DNA of 64,000 nucleotides from Alicyclobacillus tolerans (lineage in GTDB: Bacteria > Bacillota > Bacilli > Alicyclobacillales > Alicyclobacillaceae). The translations under genes and the position numbers were made by a program. Where the stretch lies: positions 104,408 through 168,407 of the forward strand of contig NZ_FRAF01000002.1 of the NCBI RefSeq assembly GCF_900142255.1, written 5' to 3'. A model generated the notes under the pieces. The model was not told the origin of the DNA. It saw nothing but the letters and a program-made list of their open reading frames with translations, and ran no database searches. Shown one piece after another: positions 28,628-37,052 of the stretch; the stretch's first letter is position 1; every line of letters begins with the position of its first letter.

Positions 28628-29089
28628 ATGGAAATGAAAGTGCAGGCTAAATGGCTCGGGCAAAGGCATTTTCAAGCGGAAGGTCCGTCTGGAAATACGG
28701 TGTATATGGATGCTAGCCGTGAAGACGGTGGTACCGGACAAGGAAATCGGCCAATGGAGCTGCTTTTAATGGGGCTTGTTGGCTGCACTGGGATTGATAT
28801 GAGTTTAATCTTAGAGCGTATGCGACAACCGGTCAAACAGATGCATATTGAAGCAGTAGGACATCGTCGCGAAGAAAGACCGCAGGCGTTTACGGAAATT
28901 CATTTGACCTACTATTTGGAAGGAGACTTGCAACCAGCTAAAGTTTGGCGTGCCATTCATTTAAGTGAAGAAAAATACTGTTCTGCCAGCGCCTCCTTAA
29001 ACGCAAAGATTGTGCCGCATCTGATGTTGAACGGCAGTGAAATTCCTCCTCTGGATATTGTTGAAGCGGAAGAACACCTCCCGGATTAA
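28628..29089 (+). CDS. OsmC family protein
   Basis: The 153-residue OsmC/Ohr-fold protein has both redox cysteines: Cys in GLVGCTGID (near residue 56) and Cys in EKYCSASASL (near 120). Such proteins reduce organic or fatty-acid hydroperoxides with a thiol cofactor; this sequence looks closer to the YhfA/OsmC branch than to Ohr. The start follows CAGGAGGGC. The gene ends inside the left arm of its terminator. A peroxidase fits near lipid oxidation genes, but that link is inference. Confidence 0.9.
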   Translation: MEMKVQAKWLGQRHFQAEGPSGNTVYMDASREDGGTGQGNRPMELLLMGLVGCTGIDMSLILERMRQPVKQMHIEAVGHRREERPQAFTEIHLTYYLEGDLQPAKVWRAIHLSEEKYCSASASLNAKIVPHLMLNGSEIPPLDIVEAEEHLPD

Positions 29090-29110
29090 AAGCTCGGGAG
29101 GTGTTTCGTA
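29073..29110 (+). terminator. Terminator of the osmC gene
   Basis: AACACCTCCCG (29073-29083) and CGGGAGGTGTT (29095-29105) form a perfect 11-bp stem followed by TCGTATTT. The left arm lies within the last codons of the gene. Confidence 0.8.
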
Positions 29111-29147
29111 TTTATCTAACTATGGCGGATGATACAGATTTCATGGG

Positions 29148-29492
29148 TTAACCTGGCGGCCAACCGAGTTGTCGGCCGCCGAGTAGATGATAATGTAAAT
29201 GTTCGACGGTCTGTTGTCCGTGGAAACCGATATTGGTTACGATTCGGTAACCTTGTTTGGAAATTCCTTCTTGTTCGGCAATTTTCGGGATAACTTCGGC
29301 AATATCAGCGACTGCCTGAGAATTACTGGCGTTAATTTGCTGGGCAGAAGCGATATGCTCTTTTGGAATAATCAAGATATGTACGGGCGCCTGCGGCCGG
29401 ATATCGCGAAAGGCTAAAACTTTTTCTGTTTCAAAGACTTTCTCGGAAGGGACGTCGCCTGTGATTATTTTGCAAAATAAGCAGTCGGCCAT
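29148..29492 (-). CDS. HIT-family nucleotide-binding protein (HinT-like)
   Basis: The 114-residue product has CLFCKIITGDVPSEKV at the start and the histidine triad HLHYHLLGGR near residue 98. HinT-type proteins hydrolyse adenosine phosphoramidates and aminoacyl adenylates. CLFC at the start may bind zinc. ATG 29492 follows AAGGATG; an upstream extension to 29537 is not supported. It lies alone on the minus strand, convergent with osmC and divergent from fadN. Confidence 0.93.
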   Translation of the reverse strand: MADCLFCKIITGDVPSEKVFETEKVLAFRDIRPQAPVHILIIPKEHIASAQQINASNSQAVADIAEVIPKIAEQEGISKQGYRIVTNIGFHGQQTVEHLHYHLLGGRQLGWPPG

Positions 29493-29686
29493 TTGTACCA
29501 TCCTTTCTGTAATTTTATCTGAGATAAAGCATACCATTAAAACTTGTAAAACTTACAATCAAAGTTCTGTCTATCCATTCAGAAAACAAATTGTAAGCAG
29601 AAATTTTTTTCTTTTCAAATCAAACTTCTTTCCATTTAGAACTGTTCATAAGAGTGTAGGCGTGGTAAGATAAGAATAGTTAATCT

Positions 29687-29700
29687 ACCGACTGGTCGGT
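29687..29700. promoter_or_regulatory. Candidate operator of the fadNAE operon
   Basis: ACCGACTGGTCGGT has perfect 6-base arms around a 2-base centre and lies 83 bases before the fadN start. TetR-type fatty-acid regulators bind sites of this form. It differs from the palindrome next to the TetR-icmF unit, so another regulator, not encoded here, may bind it. Confidence 0.55.
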
Positions 29701-29782
29701 CCGTAATGTAGGATCGAAAGAAGGGCCGAGTCCTCAGAAAAAGAGGGCGTTATACAGCTCGTAAAGTGAGGAGGCAATCAGC

Positions 29783-32188
29783 GTGGGTTTCTCAGTTAAA
29801 AAAGCTGCAGTTCTAGGTGCTGGCGTAATGGGCGCCGCAATTGCTGCTCATCTGGCCAATGTAGGCATTCCTGTTCTGCTGCTCGATATTCTGCCTAAGG
29901 AGTTGACAGAAGAGGAGAAAAAGAAAGGGCTGACACTGTCATCTTGGCAAGTGAGGAATCGTTTTGCCTTAAAGGGATTGGAAACTGCAAAAAAATCCAA
30001 GCCAGCAGCCTTTTATACAACAGAAGACTCTCATTTGGTTGAAGTTGGGAACCTAACCGATCATTTGGAGCGTCTTAAAGAGTGTGACTGGGTGATTGAA
30101 GCCGTTATAGAAAATTTGGCGATTAAAAAGCAGGTTTTGCAGAGTGTCGCTCAGGTTGTTGGGGATGAGACGATTGTTTCCACGAATACGTCTGGTATTT
30201 CCATCGCGGCTATGTCAAGTGACTGTCCTTTGTCTTTTCGACAGCGTTTTCTTGGTACACATTTCTTCAATCCTCCCCGCTATATGAAATTGCTTGAAAT
30301 TATCCCTGGTCCAGATACGTTGCCAGAAGTTGTAACATATATGACTGAATTCGGAAGTCGGGTTCTGGGCAAAGGCGTGGTTTTGGCCAAAGATACACCC
30401 AACTTTATTGCCAATCGGATTGGCACTTATGGGTTGATAGCTACTCTGCAGGCTATGGAGAAGTTTGGCTTTGGTGTGGATGAAGTAGATGCTGTCACTG
30501 GTCCGGTGCTAGGGCGCCCTAAAAGTGCTACATTTCGTACTTTAGATTTGGTTGGGCTCGATACTTTTGTTCATGTGGCAAAAAATGTTCAAGAGTCAGT
30601 CAGCAATGAGCAAGAAAAAGCAGCATTTGCTCTACCTGACTATATTCTCAACATGGTTGAGAAAGGCTGGATTGGCGAGAAGAGTGGACAAGGTTTTTTT
30701 AAGAGGGAGAAAACATCGACTGGTAAAGAGATATTTGCGCTTGATCTCCACACTCTCGAATATCGTCCTCGTAAAAAGGTTAAGTCTTCCTCTTTTGAAG
30801 TAGCGAGATCGGCCAAAACACTGCCGGAAAAAATCCGCGCACTCGCTTATGGCAAAGACCAAGTTTCACTTTTTGTTTGGGAAATATTGAAACGAGTTTT
30901 ACTGTATACAGCAGAAAGACAAGAGGAAATTGCAGATTCCATCCTGGCTGTAGATGAAGCTATGAAATGGGGCTTCAATTGGGAATTAGGCCCTTATGAA
31001 ACATGGGATATTCTTGGGCTCAAAGAATCGGTAGAACGGATGCGCAGTGAGGGAGAACGCATACCAGAGTTTGTTGAGCAGTTACTCAAGAGCGGATGTA
31101 CCTCTTTTTATCAGCAAGAAGCTTCACAAAACAACCGATTCTATGTAGGAAATGGTGAGTATCGGCAGATTGAAGAGCAACCTGAGCAAATTTCTCTGCA
31201 AAAATTAAAGTTGCAAGGTAAGCTCATTAAGAAAAATACGGGTGCCAGTCTTGTGGATATTGGAGATGGAATAGTATGTCTTGAATTCCATTCATTAAAA
31301 CAAGCTATTGGAACAGATGTCACCCAGATGATTCGCTTTGCAACTCAGGAAGTGGAACGTAATTGGGATGGTTTGGTCATTGGTAACGAAGCTCCGAATT
31401 TCTGTGTTGGCGCCAATTTGATGATGATGCTCATGGAAGCTCAAGATGAAAATTGGGATGATTTGAATCTTGCTGTTCATGAGTTTCAACAGACGCTCTA
31501 TCAGTTAAAGTATTTGCCCAAACCTGTTGTTGCCGCTCCGTTTGCTTTGGCGCTTGGCGGAGGCGCTGAAGTTTGTTTTCCTGCCGATCGCGTTCAAGCA
31601 TCAGCCGAAACCTATATGGGACTTGTGGAGGTAGGTGTGGGCCTGATTCCTGGCGGAGGCGGAAATAAAGAATTGTTAATCCGTGCAATCGAGAATGTGC
31701 CACAGCAACTGGGAGACCGTTTGGATAATTATGTGCGTACGGTTTTTGAAACCATTGCTCTAGCAAGAGTTTCGACGAGTGCCAAAGAAGCGCGTAAGTT
31801 AGGATTCCTTCGTCAGACGGACGGAATTTCTGTCAATCGTGATTATTTATTACATGATGCCAAAGTCATAGCCAGAAGTATGGCGGATGCTGGCTATCAA
31901 CCTCGCCAAGAGCGGCCCATACCTGTAGTGGGGCAAGCCGGTGCAGCTCTGCTGCGGACGGGAGTTTATGGCATGAAATGGGCTGGGCAGATTTCTGATC
32001 ACGATGCCAAGATTGCCGACAAATTGATTCATGTTCTGACTGGCGGTGATTTGCCGCGCGGTACATTGGTGTCTGAACAATACTTACTCGATTTGGAGCG
32101 AGAAGCATTCCTCAGTTTGATTGGTGAGCCGAAGACACAGGCTCGTATGCAGCACATGTTGCAAACGGGTAAACCGCTGCGCAACTAA
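29783..32188 (+). CDS. fadN: 3-hydroxyacyl-CoA dehydrogenase/enoyl-CoA hydratase
   Basis: This 801-residue two-function enzyme hydrates trans-2-enoyl-CoA and oxidises 3-hydroxyacyl-CoA with NAD. The NAD site is GAGVMG at residues 12-17, and the dehydrogenase signature is near residue 190 (DTPNFIANRIG). The C-terminal crotonase domain has NFCVGANLMMM and ALGGGAEVCFPADR with GLIPGGGGNKEL. Domain order (dehydrogenase first) and length match FadN of Bacillus. GTG 29783 follows AGGAGG. It leads the fadN-fadA-fadE operon. Confidence 0.96.
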   Translation: MGFSVKKAAVLGAGVMGAAIAAHLANVGIPVLLLDILPKELTEEEKKKGLTLSSWQVRNRFALKGLETAKKSKPAAFYTTEDSHLVEVGNLTDHLERLKECDWVIEAVIENLAIKKQVLQSVAQVVGDETIVSTNTSGISIAAMSSDCPLSFRQRFLGTHFFNPPRYMKLLEIIPGPDTLPEVVTYMTEFGSRVLGKGVVLAKDTPNFIANRIGTYGLIATLQAMEKFGFGVDEVDAVTGPVLGRPKSATFRTLDLVGLDTFVHVAKNVQESVSNEQEKAAFALPDYILNMVEKGWIGEKSGQGFFKREKTSTGKEIFALDLHTLEYRPRKKVKSSSFEVARSAKTLPEKIRALAYGKDQVSLFVWEILKRVLLYTAERQEEIADSILAVDEAMKWGFNWELGPYETWDILGLKESVERMRSEGERIPEFVEQLLKSGCTSFYQQEASQNNRFYVGNGEYRQIEEQPEQISLQKLKLQGKLIKKNTGASLVDIGDGIVCLEFHSLKQAIGTDVTQMIRFATQEVERNWDGLVIGNEAPNFCVGANLMMMLMEAQDENWDDLNLAVHEFQQTLYQLKYLPKPVVAAPFALALGGGAEVCFPADRVQASAETYMGLVEVGVGLIPGGGGNKELLIRAIENVPQQLGDRLDNYVRTVFETIALARVSTSAKEARKLGFLRQTDGISVNRDYLLHDAKVIARSMADAGYQPRQERPIPVVGQAGAALLRTGVYGMKWAGQISDHDAKIADKLIHVLTGGDLPRGTLVSEQYLLDLEREAFLSLIGEPKTQARMQHMLQTGKPLRN

Positions 32189-32298
32189 TTGTTGCAGTTG
32201 CTACCTATAGAGCTAGTTGGGCTTTATGCATGCAGTGTAGAGATGCCTGGCTGCTCAGAAATAAACGCAGGAGATTTGCAAAGTGAGGAGGCATTGAT

Positions 32299-33477
32299 AT
32301 GAGAGAGGCAGTCATTGTAGCGGGAGCACGAACTGCGATTGGCAAGGCGCCTAAAGGGTCACTCAAGAATGTTCGTCCGGATGATTTGGGTGCGGCAGTC
32401 GTAAAACGGATTTTGCAAGATACTCAAGGCGTAGCCAATGAAGAAATTGATGATGTGTTGATAGGATGTGCTATTCCAGAAGCTGAACAAGGAATGAACG
32501 TTGCGCGCATTATTGCCATCAATGCCGGGTTGCCAACAAGTGTACCAGGCGCGACTGTCAACCGATTCTGTTCTTCAGGTGTTCAGACAATAGCTATGGC
32601 AGCCCAGTCGATTATGAGTGGTATGAATGATGTCGTGATTGCTGGCGGCGTCGAGAGTATGAGTTTAGTGCCCATGGGTGGATATAATATTTCGCCTAAC
32701 CCTCGGTTGGTTCAAGAATTTCCAGAAATTTATATGCCGATGGGACATACAGCTGAGCGTGTTGCGGAGCGGTTTGGTATATCGCGAGAAGATCAGGACG
32801 CTTTTGCGCTGCGCAGTCATCAACGAGCCATTGCTGCTATAGACAGCGGCAAGTTTCGAGATGAAATTGTGCCTATTTCAGTAAAGACTTCTCGTGTCAA
32901 TGATGAAAATAAGTTGATTACAGAAGAATTTGTTTTTAATACCGATGAAGGTCCGCGGCGTGATACTTCACTTGAAGCTCTTGGAAAATTGCGCCCAGCG
33001 TTTAGTGTCAGGGGTACAGTTACTGCAGGTAATGCCTCGCAGACGAGTGATGGCGCAGCAGCTGTCCTTATGATGTCAGATACTCGTGCTGCTGAACTCG
33101 GTTTGCAGCCTTTAGGTATATTCCGTTCATTTGCTGTCGCTGGTGTTGATCCTGATGTCATGGGGATTGGACCTATTGCAGCTGTTCCTAAAGCGCTCGC
33201 GAAAGCGGGGCTTTCACTGCAGGATATCGATTTGATTGAGCTTAACGAAGCGTTTGCTTCGCAAGCTATACAGGTGATTCGCCATCTGGGAATGGACGAA
33301 GAACGTGTCAACGTCAATGGAGGAGCTATAGCGCTCGGTCACCCAATGGGCTGCACAGGAGCTCGTTTGACAGTAACTATTTTGAATGAGCTCAAGCGCC
33401 GTAAGGGTCGCTATGGATTGGTAACGATGTGTATCGGCGGCGGTATGGGTGCGGCTGCAGTCATAGAGCGCGTATAA
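32299..33477 (+). CDS. fadA: Acetyl-CoA C-acyltransferase (3-ketoacyl-CoA thiolase)
   Basis: The 392-residue thiolase cleaves 3-ketoacyl-CoA with CoA, the last step of each beta-oxidation cycle. The acyl-binding cysteine is Cys91 in [26 protein letters not shown] carries the catalytic histidine, and the second cysteine is in [19 protein letters not shown] lies before the ATG. It is the middle gene of fadNAE, 110 bases after fadN and 33 bases before fadE. Confidence 0.96.
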   Translation: MREAVIVAGARTAIGKAPKGSLKNVRPDDLGAAVVKRILQDTQGVANEEIDDVLIGCAIPEAEQGMNVARIIAINAGLPTSVPGATVNRFCSSGVQTIAMAAQSIMSGMNDVVIAGGVESMSLVPMGGYNISPNPRLVQEFPEIYMPMGHTAERVAERFGISREDQDAFALRSHQRAIAAIDSGKFRDEIVPISVKTSRVNDENKLITEEFVFNTDEGPRRDTSLEALGKLRPAFSVRGTVTAGNASQTSDGAAAVLMMSDTRAAELGLQPLGIFRSFAVAGVDPDVMGIGPIAAVPKALAKAGLSLQDIDLIELNEAFASQAIQVIRHLGMDEERVNVNGGAIALGHPMGCTGARLTVTILNELKRRKGRYGLVTMCIGGGMGAAAVIERV

Positions 33478-33510
33478 AACCATATGAAATAATATAAGGA
33501 GGCATGGAAC

Positions 33511-35280
33511 GTGGCTACGGAAGAAAAATTGGCAAAAGGTGCTGCTTTTTTGATAGAAGAAACTCAAGCGGAGAAAATTTTTACACCTGAAGATTTTACT
33601 CAAGAACATCAAATGATTGCAGAAACGACACGTTCGTTTGTAGAGGGAGAAATTCTCCCGCACAGTGAGCAGTTAGAGCACCAGGATTGGGATTTAACCG
33701 TAAAACTGTTGCACAAAGCAGGTGAACTTGGACTTTTGGCAGCCGATATACCTGAAGAGTATGAGGGTCTTGGAGCTGACAAAGTGACTTCAGCCTTAAT
33801 AACAGAAGAAATTACCCGCGGTGGTTCTTTTGCCTTAAGTCATGGGGCACATGTCGGCATTGGTACGTTACCGATTGTGTTCTTTGGAAATGAAGATCAG
33901 AAACGCAGGTATTTGCCTAAGTTGGCGAGCGGTGAATGGATTGCTGCCTATGCGTTGACAGAACCGGGATCAGGCTCAGATGCACTCGGCGCCAAAACAA
34001 CAGCTACGCTTTCTGCAGATGGCAAACACTATGTGTTGAATGGTACGAAACAATATATTACCAACTCTGGTTTTGCCAATGTTTTTGTTGTCTATGCCAA
34101 AATTGATGGCGAGAAGTTCTCAGCCTTTATTGTAGAGCGAGATTATTCAGGAGTTTCTACAGGGCCGGAAGAGAAAAAAATGGGTATCAAAGCTTCCTCG
34201 ACGAGACAGTTGATTCTAGAGGATGTACATGTACCTGTAGAGAATTTATTGGGAGAACCTGGTCGTGGTCATGTGATTGCCTTCAATATTTTGAATATTG
34301 GTCGTCACAAGCTGGCTGTGGGTGCAGTGGGAGCTATGAAATCGGCTCTTCAAGTTTCTGTGAAGTACGCAAAAGAACGCAAACAATTTGGTACCTCCAT
34401 TTCGAGTTTTCCGCTCATTCAGCAAAAACTTGCCGATATGAACATCTTGACCTTTGTCACGGAAAGTATGGCCTATCGAACGACTGGTGATATCGATCGG
34501 CAGTTAGAGAAACTTGGGAAGACATCAGATGGTCGACAAATTGCTCAGGCGATTGAAGAATATGCTCTTGAATGCTCGGTAAATAAAGTTTTTGCATCGG
34601 AAGCATTGGATAAAGTTGTGGATGAAGGTGTGCAAATTCACGGTGGAGCTGGTTTTATTCAGGACTATCCGATTGAACGTATGTATCGCGATTCGCGCAT
34701 CAACCGTATTTTTGAAGGAACGAATGAAGTTAACCGCATGATTATCCCGAACACTTTACTGCGCAAAGCTATGAAAGGTGAATTGGCGCTTCTTCAAGCT
34801 GCTACAGCTTTGCAGTCTGAACTGATGGGAATGATGCCTATCTCTGACGAGGTATCAGAATTAGGTCCTATTCAGCACCAGTTGGCTATGATGAAGAAAA
34901 TCTTCCTATTTGTAGGCGGGGTGTCTGTTCAGAAATATATGCAGTCCCTGAAAGATGAACAAGAAATACTGGCTTGGTTGGCGGATATTGTTATTGAAAT
35001 CTATGCTACAGAGAGCGCTTTGCTCAGAACTCAAAAAGAATTGGATAAAGGCGCATCGGCAGAGCAAAAAGTGGATATGACCACCATTTTTGCCCAAGAA
35101 TCATTTGCCCGTGTAGAACAGTCAGCACGCAATATTCTCGCTTCTATGGAAGAGGGAGATATGCTGCGGACGCAACTCACACTTTTGCGCAAATTGACGC
35201 GCGTTCAACCTGTAAATACGCGTGATATTAAGCGCCGCATTGCTCAGCGCGTCATTGATGCGGAGAAATATCTAGCTTAA
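33511..35280 (+). CDS. fadE: Acyl-CoA dehydrogenase
   Basis: The 589-residue FAD enzyme makes trans-2-enoyl-CoA and gives electrons to ETF. Signatures are AYALTEPGSGSDA near residue 150 and QIHGGAGFIQDYPIERMYRDSRI near 380, with IFEGTNEVNR holding the catalytic glutamate. A helical C-terminal extension of about 180 residues, as in FadE of Bacillus and in very-long-chain enzymes, suggests long-chain substrates. GTG 33511 follows AAGGAGG. The unit ends at the hairpin at 35400. Confidence 0.96.
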   Translation: MATEEKLAKGAAFLIEETQAEKIFTPEDFTQEHQMIAETTRSFVEGEILPHSEQLEHQDWDLTVKLLHKAGELGLLAADIPEEYEGLGADKVTSALITEEITRGGSFALSHGAHVGIGTLPIVFFGNEDQKRRYLPKLASGEWIAAYALTEPGSGSDALGAKTTATLSADGKHYVLNGTKQYITNSGFANVFVVYAKIDGEKFSAFIVERDYSGVSTGPEEKKMGIKASSTRQLILEDVHVPVENLLGEPGRGHVIAFNILNIGRHKLAVGAVGAMKSALQVSVKYAKERKQFGTSISSFPLIQQKLADMNILTFVTESMAYRTTGDIDRQLEKLGKTSDGRQIAQAIEEYALECSVNKVFASEALDKVVDEGVQIHGGAGFIQDYPIERMYRDSRINRIFEGTNEVNRMIIPNTLLRKAMKGELALLQAATALQSELMGMMPISDEVSELGPIQHQLAMMKKIFLFVGGVSVQKYMQSLKDEQEILAWLADIVIEIYATESALLRTQKELDKGASAEQKVDMTTIFAQESFARVEQSARNILASMEEGDMLRTQLTLLRKLTRVQPVNTRDIKRRIAQRVIDAEKYLA

Positions 35281-35399
35281 TAATTGTTTTGCTCTTGACG
35301 AGAAGTAGGATCATGCATAGAATGATACTGCACAATTGAATATCGTTTTGAGTGCTACTTGGTAGACTTTTCAAAAAACCAATAAGGTTAGTTGATAGT

Positions 35400-35466
35400 A
35401 AACCGACAATTTTCAAAAGGTAATGGTCTTTTAAGGTCATTATCTTTTGGATTGTCGGTTTTTTAT
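35400..35466 (+). terminator. Terminator of the fadNAE operon
   Basis: AAACCGACAAT (35400-35410) and ATTGTCGGTTT (35451-35461) pair perfectly. Inside, CAAAAGGTAATG pairs with CATTATCTTTTG. TTTTTATTTG follows. It is an unusually long stem. Confidence 0.92.
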
Positions 35467-35519
35467 TTGAATATCAAAAATTCGCGTGGTTGAACGATTT
35501 GCGAAAGGGGCAGAGAATA

Positions 35520-37046
35520 CTGACACCCATGATTTTACACATATGTCCAATCTTATTTTTTGTTTCTCTTCTTTTGCTAATCTGCAGCGGGCTATTCATC
35601 TTACATCCTCGTATTCCAATAAAATTTGTGCGTTTTCATGTAGGGTTAAGCGTGCTTCCTCCATTTATTGCACTGTTAAATTTGCTGATTAATTCCACGA
35701 ATCGAGTATGGGGATTTTGGGAATTGAATGCACTCACCTGGCTGATCGCTGTATTTGTTTTAATGATTGGCTCAGTGGTTCAACGTTTCTCGGTTCGTCA
35801 AATGTTAGGAGATAGAAATTACAGGAAGTACTTTACGTACTTAACTCTGATCACTAGTTCAGCCGCTTTAGCTTGGCTCAGTAATGACATTCTTCTTCTG
35901 CTCTTATTTTGGGGAATCACTCTTCTTGGTCTAACTTGGCTCATTCGACTTAATCAGGAATGGGTTGCAGCCAAAAACGCTGCTTTGCATACGAGTCGAT
36001 TATTTGCCTGCAGTTGGTTTCTATTCTTGCTTGCGCTATCTTGGCTGACGTTTTTGACTGGAGAATGGCAGATTTCACTTCAACTCAGTTCAAACCATTT
36101 AATCCATCTGATAGCTTGGCAAAAAAACATGCTTGCGCTCTTGTTAGTTTTGGCAGTTATTATTCCGGCAGCCCAAGTGCCCTTTCAACGCTGGTTATTG
36201 GATTCTGTAGTAGCTCCTACTCCCATTTCTGCTGTGATGCATGCTGGCGTAGTCAATGCTGGTGCAATCATTCTGACGCGTTTTTCGCCTGTTTTCATGG
36301 GAGAATGGTCTTCGATACTACTCATTGCGGTTTCTAGCGTATCTGTGCTTATGGGAACAGGAACCATGTTGGTACATGTGGATTACAAACGACAACTCGT
36401 GGGTTCAACCATTGCCCAAATGGGATTTATGTTCATTCAATGTGCATTGGGTGCTTATTTAGCAGCCATTATTCATGCTGTACTGCATGGATTGTTTAAA
36501 TCAGCCCTTTTCTTGCAAGCCGGTTCAGCAGTTCATCACAAAGATGAAGCAGAAGAGCAGATTAGCAATCAAAATGTATGGAGATGGCGTGTTATTGGAG
36601 GAATCATTGGAGTCCTTGCGGGACTTGGTTTTTGGTTCTTCGTTCATCATCGAGGTTACGATTGGATGAGTGCCCTGCTGCTCGGATGGTCAGTCGCCTT
36701 TGCGTGGTCACAAATACCGAAGCCAGGGAGTCCGCGAATAACTCGCATATTAGGTTTAACTTTCCTGTTCATAACATTATCGGTATTTGCTTTGGTTTTT
36801 GCGGTTTTCTTCGCACTTCTGCATGGGGTTGTTCCTCAAGGTATTCAACCGCCGTCCATGGTGAATTTTATGATTTTGCTTGTTCTATTGCTAAGCAGTG
36901 GAGTAGGTGCATGGTTGGCTCGTCATCCGCAATCCAGATTTTATGTAATGATTTATCTGTGGCTGGTTCAATGGAGTGAACCTCATCGCGATTCCGTTGA
37001 AAGCCATCCCAAATATCTCACCAATCTGTTGAAATCAAGGGGGTGA
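35520..37046 (+). CDS. dabB: Inorganic carbon transporter subunit DabB (NuoL/MrpA-like)
   Basis: The product has about 508 residues, is strongly hydrophobic, and belongs to the proton-conducting NuoL/MrpA superfamily; the core is AAQVPFQRWLLDSVVAPTPISAVMHAGVVNAG (read in parts). Paired with DabA it forms the DAB complex, thought to use the proton gradient to drive one-way CO2 hydration to bicarbonate. The start is uncertain: AAAGGGG (35504-35510) lies 9 bases before CTG 35520 and 18 before ATG 35529. dabA starts 6 bases after the stop, so the two form one operon. Confidence 0.9.
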   Translation: MTPMILHICPILFFVSLLLLICSGLFILHPRIPIKFVRFHVGLSVLPPFIALLNLLINSTNRVWGFWELNALTWLIAVFVLMIGSVVQRFSVRQMLGDRNYRKYFTYLTLITSSAALAWLSNDILLLLLFWGITLLGLTWLIRLNQEWVAAKNAALHTSRLFACSWFLFLLALSWLTFLTGEWQISLQLSSNHLIHLIAWQKNMLALLLVLAVIIPAAQVPFQRWLLDSVVAPTPISAVMHAGVVNAGAIILTRFSPVFMGEWSSILLIAVSSVSVLMGTGTMLVHVDYKRQLVGSTIAQMGFMFIQCALGAYLAAIIHAVLHGLFKSALFLQAGSAVHHKDEAEEQISNQNVWRWRVIGGIIGVLAGLGFWFFVHHRGYDWMSALLLGWSVAFAWSQIPKPGSPRITRILGLTFLFITLSVFALVFAVFFALLHGVVPQGIQPPSMVNFMILLVLLLSSGVGAWLARHPQSRFYVMIYLWLVQWSEPHRDSVESHPKYLTNLLKSRG

Positions 37047-37052
37047 CGTTAC

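Noticed and set aside
29538..29782. A small gene between the HIT gene and fadN
   Set aside because: No open frame with a ribosome site was seen; the stretch holds only the fadN promoter region and operator.
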